From Alkaliphilus oremlandii OhILAs (lineage in GTDB: Bacteria; Bacillota; Clostridia; Peptostreptococcales; Natronincolaceae): DNA of 64,000 nucleotides. The translations under genes and the position numbers were made by a program. The notes under the pieces were generated by a model that saw only the letters and a program-made list of their open reading frames with translations, did not search any database and was not told the origin of the DNA. Of this stretch, positions 50,266-59,028 are shown one piece after another. Location: NCBI RefSeq assembly GCF_000018325.1, contig NC_009922.1, forward strand, positions 434,001 to 498,000. Direction: 5' to 3'. Positions within the stretch are counted from its first letter, which is position 1; each line of letters begins with the position of its first letter.

Positions 50266-51171
50266 ATGTTCCTACCTTTATTAATGCCTAACACCACAAT
50301 TGTAGGAAAATGGAATAAAAAGACCTATCGAGTAATGGAAAAACTCGGCGAGGGAGGAATCGGTGCTGTATATAGAGTGGTAGATGTCCTAGATGGCAGA
50401 AATTACGCTTTAAAGCTCAGCGAAGATAATTTATCGCTCAACCGAGAATACGAACTTCTAAAAAAATTCGAAGCAATCGATACCATTGTAAGGGTTTATG
50501 AAATAGACGATATGCATGTGGGGGATAAAATCTATTATTTTTTACTGATGGAGTATATTCCAGGTATTACATTGAATGAATATAGAAAAAATAGAAGTAT
50601 ATCCGTAGCGGAATCTATAGGAATTGTGATAATTTTATTAAAAGTGATGGGAGAAATTCATAGAAGAGGGTATATATTGGGAGATACAAAGCTGGATAAT
50701 ATCATGGTAAATGGAGAGGGCAAGGTCACCAAGATCATCGATCTAGGCGGTGTAGTAAAAATAAATGCTGGTATTAAAGAATTTACACCGGCTTATGATA
50801 GAGCTAGTTGGCAATGTGGTCATCGTGTTGCCGAAGAGTCCTACGATATTTTTAGTGCTGCCATGATTTTAACGCAGCTGTTGCTGGCAAAATTCACCTT
50901 CAATCCCAAGGTAAAATCGATCCATAGAGTAAAAGAAGAATTGATGAATAAAAAAATAAATGGCGAATTGAAGGAAAGTTTGATTCCTATTTTAAATGGC
51001 GAAAAAAAGGGAGTTAAAGATTTTGCAAATACACTATTAACAATATATAATAAAGAGAGAGCATTGGAAGTTATGAGAAAAAATAAAAGCAGGGATAAAA
51101 AGATTAATGTGTATTTTTTCTGTAGCTTATCTTTTTTTATCTACACTGTGATACTAATTTTGAGAAAATAG
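50266..51171 (+). CDS. Serine/threonine protein kinase, YabT-like, tail-anchored
   Basis: About 301 residues. A kinase domain (about 20-250) with glycine loop GEGGIGAVYR, Lys in YALKLS, a catalytic loop GYILGDTKLDN (HRD is replaced by LGD, keeping Asp, Lys and Asn) and DLGG for DFG. A basic segment and one membrane helix close the protein (VYFFCSLSFFIYTVILIL), with no PASTA domains. Matches Bacillus YabT, a sporulation kinase activated by DNA. ATG 50266 best fits GAGGTG (50255-50260). Confidence 0.87.
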   Translation: MFLPLLMPNTTIVGKWNKKTYRVMEKLGEGGIGAVYRVVDVLDGRNYALKLSEDNLSLNREYELLKKFEAIDTIVRVYEIDDMHVGDKIYYFLLMEYIPGITLNEYRKNRSISVAESIGIVIILLKVMGEIHRRGYILGDTKLDNIMVNGEGKVTKIIDLGGVVKINAGIKEFTPAYDRASWQCGHRVAEESYDIFSAAMILTQLLLAKFTFNPKVKSIHRVKEELMNKKINGELKESLIPILNGEKKGVKDFANTLLTIYNKERALEVMRKNKSRDKKINVYFFCSLSFFIYTVILILRK

Positions 51172-51268
51172 AATAGTGCAATAAATATATTATGAGAATT
51201 GTATATGAAGAAGGAATATTATTACTGACACCGAAATAATTTAAGTAAAGGACAAAGGATGAATATAT

Positions 51269-52660
51269 ATGATAGATAAAATAAAAAAAACAATTCATGA
51301 GAATAACTTAATAGAGTGGGGGGACCGAATCATCGTAGCGATTTCTGGAGGGCCAGATTCTGTCTGTTTGCTACATAACCTATACCAGTTGAGGGAAGAA
51401 TATAACCTTGAGCTTTATGGTGCACATTTGAACCATAATTTTAGAGGGATTGATGCCCAAGTGGATGCTCAATATGTTGCCAACCTATGTGAGGAGCTCA
51501 ACATTCTATGCTTTATTAAAAGTATGGATGTACCACAGTATGCAAAGGAAAAGGGACTATCGTCAGAAGAAGCTGGACGAATTCTTCGATATGAATTTTT
51601 CGATGAAATTGCAGAACAAGTGGGCGCCAATAAAATCGCTGTGGCCCATAATGAAAATGACCAAGCAGAAACTGTGCTAATGAGACTTTTAAGGGGAACA
51701 GGATTACAAGGATTAACTGCCATCCACATCAATCGAGGGAGGATTATTCGGCCTTTGCTGGGTGTGGACAGAAAAAGCATTGAAGAATATTGCGAGAAAT
51801 ATCAGCTCTCACCAAGAATTGATAAAACGAATCTGGAATCCATCTATAAAAGAAATAAAATCAGATTGGAGCTTATTCCTTATTTAGAGGAACATTATAA
51901 TCCGAATATTATCGAAAATTTAGTTCGAACTGCGGAGATTTTGAAGGAAGATTTTGATTTCATTGAAGAGCAATCCAGAGAAATTTATAGTGGCTTGATG
52001 ACGAATCAAAATGAATTCAGTTTAACGCTGCCTTTAGAGGCCATTAGGAATTTGCACCCAGCAATTAAATCCAGGGTGATAAGGCTAGCAGCAGAGCAGC
52101 TACTGGGAAGGCAGGAAATATTAGAGTATAAGCATGTACAGAATGTATTGGACCTTGTGGAAAAAGGAGCGACAGGTAAAAAGACTGCGCTGCCCTTGGG
52201 ATTGATCGCTAAAATAAGCTATGAAAACCTTTGCTTCACTACGGAAGCTGAGGAAAGCAGGGCATACGAATATGAACTGCCTCTAGAGGATTTCTTGTAC
52301 CTGGAAGAATTAGACGGAACCTTTGAAGCTAGAGTATTTGAGCGGAATCAGACACAAGAGATCTCTCGGGATAAATATTGTAAATGCTTCGACTACGATC
52401 AGATTAAGAATACTTTAAACGTTAGAAATAGACGGGAAGGCGATAAGTTCTATCCCTTGGGGCTAACCGGCAGTAAGAAGCTCAAAGACTTTTTTATTGA
52501 TTACAAAATTGATCGAGATGAAAGGGAACGGATGCCTCTAGTTTGTGATGGCAATGAGATTATGTGGGTCGTTGGGCTCAGAATCAGTGAGAAATATAAA
52601 ATAACGGACAAAACAACGCGAATATTGGAAGTAACCTTTAATAGGGGAGATTCCGAGTAA
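51269..52660 (+). CDS. tilS: tRNA(Ile)-lysidine synthase
   Basis: Modifies C34 of tRNA-Ile2 (CAU) to lysidine; essential. The 463 residues include the PP-loop SGGPDS (26-31), the HNENDQAETVLMR region, RNKIRLELIP, and the C-terminal domain ending with REGDKFYPLGLTGSKKLKDF. The hypoxanthine phosphoribosyltransferase gene that often separates tilS from ftsH in Firmicutes is absent. Start ATG follows AAAGGA. Confidence 0.95.
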   Translation: MIDKIKKTIHENNLIEWGDRIIVAISGGPDSVCLLHNLYQLREEYNLELYGAHLNHNFRGIDAQVDAQYVANLCEELNILCFIKSMDVPQYAKEKGLSSEEAGRILRYEFFDEIAEQVGANKIAVAHNENDQAETVLMRLLRGTGLQGLTAIHINRGRIIRPLLGVDRKSIEEYCEKYQLSPRIDKTNLESIYKRNKIRLELIPYLEEHYNPNIIENLVRTAEILKEDFDFIEEQSREIYSGLMTNQNEFSLTLPLEAIRNLHPAIKSRVIRLAAEQLLGRQEILEYKHVQNVLDLVEKGATGKKTALPLGLIAKISYENLCFTTEAEESRAYEYELPLEDFLYLEELDGTFEARVFERNQTQEISRDKYCKCFDYDQIKNTLNVRNRREGDKFYPLGLTGSKKLKDFFIDYKIDRDERERMPLVCDGNEIMWVVGLRISEKYKITDKTTRILEVTFNRGDSE

Positions 52661-52679
52661 TTTAGCGAAGGTATTTCGG

Positions 52680-52708
52680 TTGTTTTTAAATATATACTAT
52701 GGTAAAAT
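52680..52708 (+). promoter_or_regulatory. Sigma-A promoter of ftsH
   Basis: TTGTTT (52680-52685), 17-base spacer, TAAAAT (52703-52708), 47 bases before the ftsH start. It lies in the only gap between tilS and ftsH. No CIRCE or CtsR box was seen. Confidence 0.6.
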
Positions 52709-52755
52709 AGTAAAATGTAGTAATTTATGCAATAGAGACGAGAGGAGGATTTTGC

Positions 52756-54711
52756 TTGAAAAAATTTTTTCGAGGGGCTAGTTTTTATATTTTGTTGTTT
52801 TTAGTTTTATTAATTATCGTTCAACAATTCGGAAGTCAGCCCCAACAGACAGTAGATGTTGAATTTTCTAGATTATATAGAGCACTTTTAGCAGAGGATG
52901 TACATGAGATTTATATGGTTGATCGCTCCATAGAAGGAGTTATGACTATAGATAACGCAAAGGTCAATTTCAAGTCATTTATACCTGAGGTATTTAATGA
53001 AAATGAATTTACAGAGTTGATCGATGCGCAGATAAAGAGTGGAACTCTTGAGCTTAAGGCTGCATCCCCAGCGGGAACACCATGGTTTATCAATCTATTG
53101 CCATCTGCTCTTATGATATTAATATTCATCGTGTTTTGGTTTGTGTTCATGCAGCAATCTCAAGGCGGTGGAAATCGTGTGATGTCTTTCGGTAAAAGCC
53201 GTGCAAAGCTTCATAAAGATGACGAAAAAAGAAAAGTTACTTTTAAAGATGTGGCAGGATTAGATGAAGAAAAGGAAGAACTGCAAGAAATTGTAGACTT
53301 TTTAAGAAATCCTAAAAAATATATGGACCTGGGTGCTAGAATACCAAAGGGTATTTTAATGGTTGGACCTCCAGGAACAGGAAAGACTTATTTAACCAAA
53401 GCTGTAGCTGGAGAAGCTGGTGTACCGTTTTTTAGCATCAGTGGTTCGGACTTTGTTGAAATGTTTGTGGGGGTTGGTGCTTCTCGTGTACGTGACCTTT
53501 TTGAGCAAGCAAAGAAAAGTGCCCCTTGTATTATATTCATCGACGAGATCGATGCTGTAGGTAGAAAAAGAGGTGCAGGTCTTGGCGGTGGACACGACGA
53601 GAGAGAACAAACCCTAAACCAATTACTCGTTGAGATGGATGGATTCGGTGCAAATGAGGGCATCATTATTGTAGCCGCAACCAACCGACCGGACATTCTA
53701 GACCCTGCCCTACTTAGACCGGGAAGATTTGACCGGGAAGTTATGGTGGGTGTACCAGATATTAAAGGTAGAGAAGAAATATTAAAGGTTCACTCTAAGG
53801 GTAAGCCTTTGGCAGAAGATGTAGATTTAAAGGTTATTGCAAGAAGAACTCCTGGATTTACACCTGCTGATATTGAAAATCTTATGAATGAGGCTGCGCT
53901 TCTCACTGCAAGAAAGAGCCAAAAGGTCATAGGAATGGCTACGGTAGAAGAAGCCATTACAAAAGTAATTGTTGGGGTGGAAAAGAAGAGTCGTGTCATT
54001 AGTGAAAAAGAAAGAAAGCTAACGGCTTATCACGAAGCAGGTCATGCTCTTATCGCAAGACTGTTGCCAAACTTAGACCCTGTGCACCAAGTAACGATTA
54101 TACCGAGAGGTAGAGCGGGTGGATTTACCATGACCCTACCGCAGGAAGATAAGTATTACGCAACTAAAAAGGAAATGGAAGAGCGCATTGTTGAACTTTT
54201 AGGAGGAAGAATGGCAGAAAAACTAGTGCTTCATGATATTAGCACAGGTGCCCAAAACGACTTACAAAGAGTGACTGCAATCGCAAAAGGCATGGTAACG
54301 AAATACGGTATGAGTGAGAAACTAGGATCCATGAGCTTTGGATCGGACGAAGAGGTATTTATCGGTAGAGATTACCATTCCACAAGAAATTACTCTGAAG
54401 CAGTTGCTGCTGAAATCGATAGTGAAATCAGAAGAATTGTGGACGAGGCTTATGACAGAGCGGAGAAGCTATTGACAGAGCATATGGATAAACTGCACAC
54501 TGTAGCAAAAGCACTTCTGAAGGTTGAAACATTAGATGCAGACCAATTTGAAATCATATTCAGTGGTGAAGCTTCTATTGAGGAAGAGGATACCGTCGAT
54601 GAAGCTTTGGAAAAAATTAATGCAGCTGTAAAAGCAAAAAAAGACAGCACATTAACTTTAGACAAAGAAGAAAATAAGGTTGATTTAGATAATGATGATA
54701 AAATAAAGTAA
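52756..54711 (+). CDS. ftsH: ATP-dependent zinc metalloprotease FtsH
   Basis: Membrane-anchored AAA+ protease of 651 residues degrading misfolded and regulatory membrane proteins. Two N-terminal helices (8-24 and 112-132) flank an outer domain. AAA module: Walker A GPPGTGKT (204-211), FIDEIDAVG (261-269), SRH around RPGRFDRE. Protease zinc site HEAGH (426-430). TTG start 52756 follows GAGGAGG. A strong terminator follows. Confidence 0.97.
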   Translation: MKKFFRGASFYILLFLVLLIIVQQFGSQPQQTVDVEFSRLYRALLAEDVHEIYMVDRSIEGVMTIDNAKVNFKSFIPEVFNENEFTELIDAQIKSGTLELKAASPAGTPWFINLLPSALMILIFIVFWFVFMQQSQGGGNRVMSFGKSRAKLHKDDEKRKVTFKDVAGLDEEKEELQEIVDFLRNPKKYMDLGARIPKGILMVGPPGTGKTYLTKAVAGEAGVPFFSISGSDFVEMFVGVGASRVRDLFEQAKKSAPCIIFIDEIDAVGRKRGAGLGGGHDEREQTLNQLLVEMDGFGANEGIIIVAATNRPDILDPALLRPGRFDREVMVGVPDIKGREEILKVHSKGKPLAEDVDLKVIARRTPGFTPADIENLMNEAALLTARKSQKVIGMATVEEAITKVIVGVEKKSRVISEKERKLTAYHEAGHALIARLLPNLDPVHQVTIIPRGRAGGFTMTLPQEDKYYATKKEMEERIVELLGGRMAEKLVLHDISTGAQNDLQRVTAIAKGMVTKYGMSEKLGSMSFGSDEEVFIGRDYHSTRNYSEAVAAEIDSEIRRIVDEAYDRAEKLLTEHMDKLHTVAKALLKVETLDADQFEIIFSGEASIEEEDTVDEALEKINAAVKAKKDSTLTLDKEENKVDLDNDDKIK

Positions 54712-54719
54712 AATAATGA

Positions 54720-54768
54720 GATCGTCTTAAAATAAGGAAAGTTGCTTATTTTAGACGATCTTGCTTTT
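54720..54768 (+). terminator. Terminator of ftsH
   Basis: Arms 54720-54736 and 54745-54760 pair along 16 bases with one bulge, followed by TTGCTTTTT. Confidence 0.83.
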
Positions 54769-54969
54769 TATAGATGGAGTAGAATGACATTAAGCTTTAT
54801 GATACTTTCATAAAAAATAAAAAGTTTGGAAATAATGAAGGAATTTTTTTAAACATATAGAATAGATATTAATATACAGAATAGATGGATGGTTCTTTTA
54901 AATTGAATATAAAGACGTGATATAGCTGGATTTTTATTGGGAAACTCCCATTTCTCTATAGTGAAAATC

Positions 54970-55001
54970 AAAAAGCCATAGAAATATTTCTATGGCTTTT
55001 T
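54970..55001. terminator. Perfect 32-base palindrome with T run in the ftsH-transporter gap
   Basis: 16-base arms meeting without a spacer (54970-54985 and 54986-55001). The right arm ends in a seven-T run. It lies in the 391-base gap 54712-55102, where no gene is seen besides this and the ftsH terminator. It could end a short unseen RNA. Confidence 0.6.
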
Positions 55002-55102
55002 TTGTACCTTAATACAGGGATGGAAAGGAGAGGATGATGGGGAGAAAGGGGTTTATTTATAGGAGATTGTTAAAAAAATAACAAAAACAAAGGGGGAGAA
55101 AA

Positions 55103-56491
55103 ATGTTGGGTTTAATTAGGTTTGATTTAATAGGGTGGATAATGAGCCCGTATATTTTAATGTTTGTAGCAGTGTTTACAGGGATTTTGCTAGGGAACAT
55201 TAAAATTGGGAAATTTAATTTTGGCGCATCAGGATGTTTATTTACTGGATTGTTTATAGGATGGGCGGTATATGGGTATGGAATAAAGATTCAAGAGGGG
55301 CAGAAGGGATTGGAAGCAGCTAAGAGTATGATTTCAGTGGGCGTTGTTCCATCTACGTTCTTCAATTTATTTCTAGTTTTCTTTGTAGTGGCAGTTGGCT
55401 TGCTTGCTGCGAAAGATTTGGGGGCTGTTATAAAAAAATATGGCTCTAAATTTGTTGTACTAGGCTTTATAATTACCCTTTCAGGTGCAATAGCAACTTA
55501 TAGTATGGTTTTACTTAGCCCTATTGATAATCCTTACGAAGTATCTGGGGTGTATACAGGGGCATTAACCAGTTCGCCAGGCCTTGCGGCTGCTATTGAA
55601 ACAGCAAGAGACCATGCAACTGTAAGGGTGAACGGATTTGGAGATGCAGGTTCTCAGGAACGAGAAAAATTCATGAAGATATTGGATCCTTCCGGAGAAG
55701 TATATCAAGAATCCTTGGATTCTTTAACAAATGAACAAGAAAGTCAATTTATTAAAAACGCAGAATCGGGAATTGGACTAGGATATGCAGTAGGGTATCC
55801 ATTCGGTGTAATTATAGTTATTCTGGCTATAAATTTTCTACCTAAAATTTTTAAAATGAATTTAGAAGAAGAGAAAGAACGGTTCCATAAAGAAATGCAG
55901 GAAGCACGTGCCATGGTTAAAGCAGGTAAAGAAATTGTTGAAACTAAATTTGATATTGTTGCATTTACATTTGCCTGTTTCTTTGGATATAGCATCGGTA
56001 TCATAGAGATATATTTAGGATCTATGATCGGCTATTTTAGCTTAGGGGCTACGGGAGGAGCGTTAATAGGATCTCTGATACTGGGCTATATAGGGAAGAT
56101 TGGACCAATGAGTTTTAGGATGGATATGAAAGTATTGGGAATTGTCAGGGAATTATCGCTATGCTTTTTCTTAGGCATTGTAGGACTACGATATGGATAT
56201 CAGGTTTTTGATGCGATCTTGGGTACAGGAGCATCTTTAGCAATCATATCCTTATTTGTAGGGGCGGTAGCAATCCTTGTAGGTTTCTTAGTCGGAAGAT
56301 ATGTATTTAAATTAAACTGGATTATGCTAGCAGGATCCATATGTGGAGGAATGACCTCTACACCAGGATTAGGGGTTGCTATTGATGCCTTAGACAGTGA
56401 CGATCCAGCAGCGGGTTATGGTGCTGTATATCCATTTGCACTGTTGGGAATGGTGCTATTTACAATAATACTACATAAGTTACCGATGTGA
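55103..56491 (+). CDS. AAE-family transporter (YidE/YbjL/AspT type)
   Basis: Integral membrane protein of 462 residues with about ten helices in two halves, each with a family repeat: ALTSSPGLAAAIETARD near residue 155 and GGMTSTPGLGVAIDALD near 424. Such antiporters exchange amino or organic acids (aspartate:alanine in AspT). The usual central TrkA-C domains are replaced by a short charged loop (about 240-270, LEEEKERFHKEMQEAR). It is followed by DUF3870 and CoA transferase genes, so an organic acid substrate is likely. ATG follows AGGGGGAG. Confidence 0.82.
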   Translation: MLGLIRFDLIGWIMSPYILMFVAVFTGILLGNIKIGKFNFGASGCLFTGLFIGWAVYGYGIKIQEGQKGLEAAKSMISVGVVPSTFFNLFLVFFVVAVGLLAAKDLGAVIKKYGSKFVVLGFIITLSGAIATYSMVLLSPIDNPYEVSGVYTGALTSSPGLAAAIETARDHATVRVNGFGDAGSQEREKFMKILDPSGEVYQESLDSLTNEQESQFIKNAESGIGLGYAVGYPFGVIIVILAINFLPKIFKMNLEEEKERFHKEMQEARAMVKAGKEIVETKFDIVAFTFACFFGYSIGIIEIYLGSMIGYFSLGATGGALIGSLILGYIGKIGPMSFRMDMKVLGIVRELSLCFFLGIVGLRYGYQVFDAILGTGASLAIISLFVGAVAILVGFLVGRYVFKLNWIMLAGSICGGMTSTPGLGVAIDALDSDDPAAGYGAVYPFALLGMVLFTIILHKLPM

Positions 56492-56575
56492 TGGAAATAA
56501 AGTTCTCATTCCGACTTCTATGTTTTATTGATAGAATATATAGTAGATAGAAATCCAAATAGGAGGGATCATTGT

Positions 56576-56905
56576 ATGGAGCCTTTTGAAATATTTATAA
56601 GTGGTTATGCTAAGCTGCCTATGGGCACCACAGCAGAAGAACTATATAAAGTTATAGCTGTGGGGATTCTGGTGGATAAAAATACTGGCGAGATTCTTGA
56701 TGCAGATTGTACTCTGGTGACGAGTGTAGCAAAAAATCTGGTGAATAAATTGCTCGTAGGAAAAAACATTTTAAGATTTGAGGAAATAGAAAAAGCAATT
56801 AATGAAAGATATTTTGGAACTGTAAAAAAATCGCTAATATCCTCTATTAAGAAATGTCACGATAAACTTAAGATAATCTTGGAGGAAGGTCCTGTAGAGG
56901 TTTAA
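56576..56905 (+). CDS. DUF3870 protein
   Basis: 110-residue cytoplasmic protein. ISGYAKLPMGTTAEELYKVI and VGILVDKNTGEILDADCT match the DUF3870 family, often found near amino acid or organic acid transport and degradation genes. Function unknown; the conserved Cys in DADCT is notable. ATG 56576 is placed by GGAGG; reading from further upstream has no ribosome site. It probably shares a transcript with the AAE transporter and ends before a terminator. Confidence 0.83.
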   Translation: MEPFEIFISGYAKLPMGTTAEELYKVIAVGILVDKNTGEILDADCTLVTSVAKNLVNKLLVGKNILRFEEIEKAINERYFGTVKKSLISSIKKCHDKLKIILEEGPVEV

Positions 56906-56997
56906 CAAATATAAAAAATTAATTGAATTCATAATTTAACTCTATTATCTATGAAAGCAAAACTCCCTTTTGTTTTATTAGTAGATATCCAATAGTT

Positions 56998-57035
56998 AGA
57001 TACACTGATTTGCTATAAATCGGTGTATCTATTTT
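56998..57035 (+). terminator. Terminator after the DUF3870 gene
   Basis: 14-base arms (56998-57011 with 57017-57030) with one G-U pair, then ATTTTTAT. It separates the transporter pair from the CoA transferase gene. Confidence 0.8.
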
Positions 57036-57093
57036 TATGAAATTAATTGTGTTAATTTTCATGTAAAAAACTATAAGCTAGGAGGGTTTTAAT

Positions 57094-58638
57094 ATGAAAG
57101 ATAGAATTAGAAAAGATGACCTTAAAGAAAAAGTTATGTCAGCGGAATCTGCAGCTATGCTAATAAAAGATGGAATGATAGTAGCTACAAGTGGATTTAC
57201 ACCTTCGGGATATCCAAAGGCTGTCCCTCTTGCATTGGAAAAAAGGGTGAATGAAGGAGAAGCTATAGGCATAACAGTACTATGTGGTGCTTCCGTAGGG
57301 GACGAGTTGGATGGAGCACTGACTAGGTGTGGCGTAATGAAGAGACGGTATCCATATCAGACCAACAATGATTTAAGAAATGCCATCAATGAATCACAGG
57401 TTAGCTATCAAGACATGCATTTAAGCCACGTTACTCAATTTATTGATTATGGTTTTTTTGGAAAAATCGATGTAGCGTTGGTTGAGGCACTAGCAATAAC
57501 CGAAGAAGGCGGCATCATACCTACTACGTCAATCGGTCTGATGCCTCAAGCAATAAAAAATTCTGATATGGTAATTGTTGAAATCAACATGAGTCAGCCC
57601 ATGGAATTGGAGGGTATGCATGACATTTATATGACTGAAAAGCCTCCTTATAGAAAAGCGATTCCTATAGAGCAAACTGGAGATCGAGTGGGTACTCATT
57701 ATATTCCATGCCCCCCAGAGAAGATAGCGGCTATTGTTTTTACGGACATACCGGATAAGGTAAGACCACTGGGACCTATAGATGAACCTTCAAAACTGAT
57801 ATCAGGACATATTATTGATTTTTTAAAATACGAAGTGCGTAAGGGAAGACTACCTAAAAACTTATTGCCATTACAGTCCGGAGTAGGATCTGTGGCGAAT
57901 GCTGTACTAGGAGGTTTAGTTAACTCTGACTTTAAAGATCTCACTTGTTACACCGAAGTGATACAGGATTCTATGCTCGATTTAATTGATGCTGGTAAGG
58001 TGACGATAGCTTCTGGAACTGCATTAACACCATCAATAGAGGGACTTAAAAGATTACATGAGAATATGAAGCATTATGCGAAACACTGTATATTACGACC
58101 TATGGAAATTAGTAATAATCCAGAAGTTATAAGACGCTTAGGCATAATTTCAATGAATACGGCGATAGAGGTAGATATATATGGACATGTAAATTCCACC
58201 AATATTATGGGATCAAGAATGATGAATGGAATCGGAGGCTCAGGAGATTTTACTAGGAATGCGTATCTATCTATATTCACTACCGTTTCTACTGCAAAAA
58301 ATGGAGAAATATCTTCTATTGTACCTAAGGCATCTCATATAGATCATACAGAGCACGATGTTTCTGTGGTGGTTACAGAACAAGGGCTAGCAGACTTAAG
58401 GGGCACATCTCCTAGGGAAAGAGCGAGAAAGATTATACAAAACTGTGCCCATCCAGATTACAGGGATATGCTTATGGATTATTTAGAGAGAGCAGAAAAA
58501 ACTAAATTTAAATATCAGCCACATTTATTGGATGAAGCTCTTTCTTGGCACGATCGATTTTTAAAGACTGGAAGCATGAAAGTCGATAAAAATCAATCTA
58601 GAGATATAAGTGACCTGATTGCCTCTTCAAAGGAGTAA
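57094..58638 (+). CDS. Succinyl/propionyl-CoA:acetate-type CoA transferase (Cat1/ScpC family)
   Basis: 514-residue class I CoA transferase of the acetyl-CoA hydrolase/transferase family. GFTPSGYPKAVPLAL (about 35-49) opens domain one, GVGSVANAVLGGL and CYTEVIQDSMLDLID (Glu of CYTEV is the expected CoA-thioester residue, about 289) are the active-site parts, and VVVTEQGLADLRG closes. With the methylmalonyl-CoA genes 390 bases on, it probably swaps CoA between succinate and propionyl-CoA or acetate. Substrates are not certain. Confidence 0.87.
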   Translation: MKDRIRKDDLKEKVMSAESAAMLIKDGMIVATSGFTPSGYPKAVPLALEKRVNEGEAIGITVLCGASVGDELDGALTRCGVMKRRYPYQTNNDLRNAINESQVSYQDMHLSHVTQFIDYGFFGKIDVALVEALAITEEGGIIPTTSIGLMPQAIKNSDMVIVEINMSQPMELEGMHDIYMTEKPPYRKAIPIEQTGDRVGTHYIPCPPEKIAAIVFTDIPDKVRPLGPIDEPSKLISGHIIDFLKYEVRKGRLPKNLLPLQSGVGSVANAVLGGLVNSDFKDLTCYTEVIQDSMLDLIDAGKVTIASGTALTPSIEGLKRLHENMKHYAKHCILRPMEISNNPEVIRRLGIISMNTAIEVDIYGHVNSTNIMGSRMMNGIGGSGDFTRNAYLSIFTTVSTAKNGEISSIVPKASHIDHTEHDVSVVVTEQGLADLRGTSPRERARKIIQNCAHPDYRDMLMDYLERAEKTKFKYQPHLLDEALSWHDRFLKTGSMKVDKNQSRDISDLIASSKE

Positions 58639-58802
58639 ATGAAAAGGTTATAAAATATAAAATATGATGAGGAGATATATTGAAGGTTTCTGCTACACAA
58701 AATTTAAATAAAGAAGCTTTAAATTAAGTATAGAGCAGAACGATATAGATCTAAAAGGTTGATATCATTGTTGTAAAATTTGTGTAATTTGTAGAAAAAA
58801 AG

Positions 58803-58896
58803 TTGCAACTATTGCCAAAAACCTGTAGAATACAGGTAGAACTGCAATTTATAATTCACGTTTTGCAAGTTATGAAACAAAAATTGCAATTATAAA
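58803..58896. repeat. Regularly spaced TTGCAA-box array upstream of the methylmalonyl-CoA genes
   Basis: YTGCAA units lie at 58803, 58842, 58863 and 58884; the last three are exactly 21 bases apart and the first about twice that. Extended units read CTGCAATTTATAA, TTGCAAGTTATGA and TTGCAATTATAAA. A perfect inverted repeat ACCTGTA/TACAGGT (58821-58837) sits between units one and two. The 390-base gap (58639-59028) holds no gene and no recognised riboswitch. Confidence 0.5.
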
Positions 58897-59028
58897 AAAG
58901 TTTGGTTTTGAAAAGAGTTTATATGCTTAATTTCATACAACATAACAGTGCATAAAATGCAGTAGTGGACCTGAAAATTGAAAGAATATATTTAAATACT
59001 TCAACTCAAAAAATGAGGAGGAAAAGAA

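Noticed and set aside
52680..52755. CIRCE or CtsR heat-shock operator before ftsH
   Set aside because: Neither the TTAGCACTC-N9-GAGTGCTAA nor the heptad repeat is present; only a sigma-A promoter is seen.
58639..59028. Cobalamin riboswitch before the B12-dependent mutase
   Set aside because: No GCCACTG B12-box or comparable folded core was found; only the TTGCAA boxes stand out.
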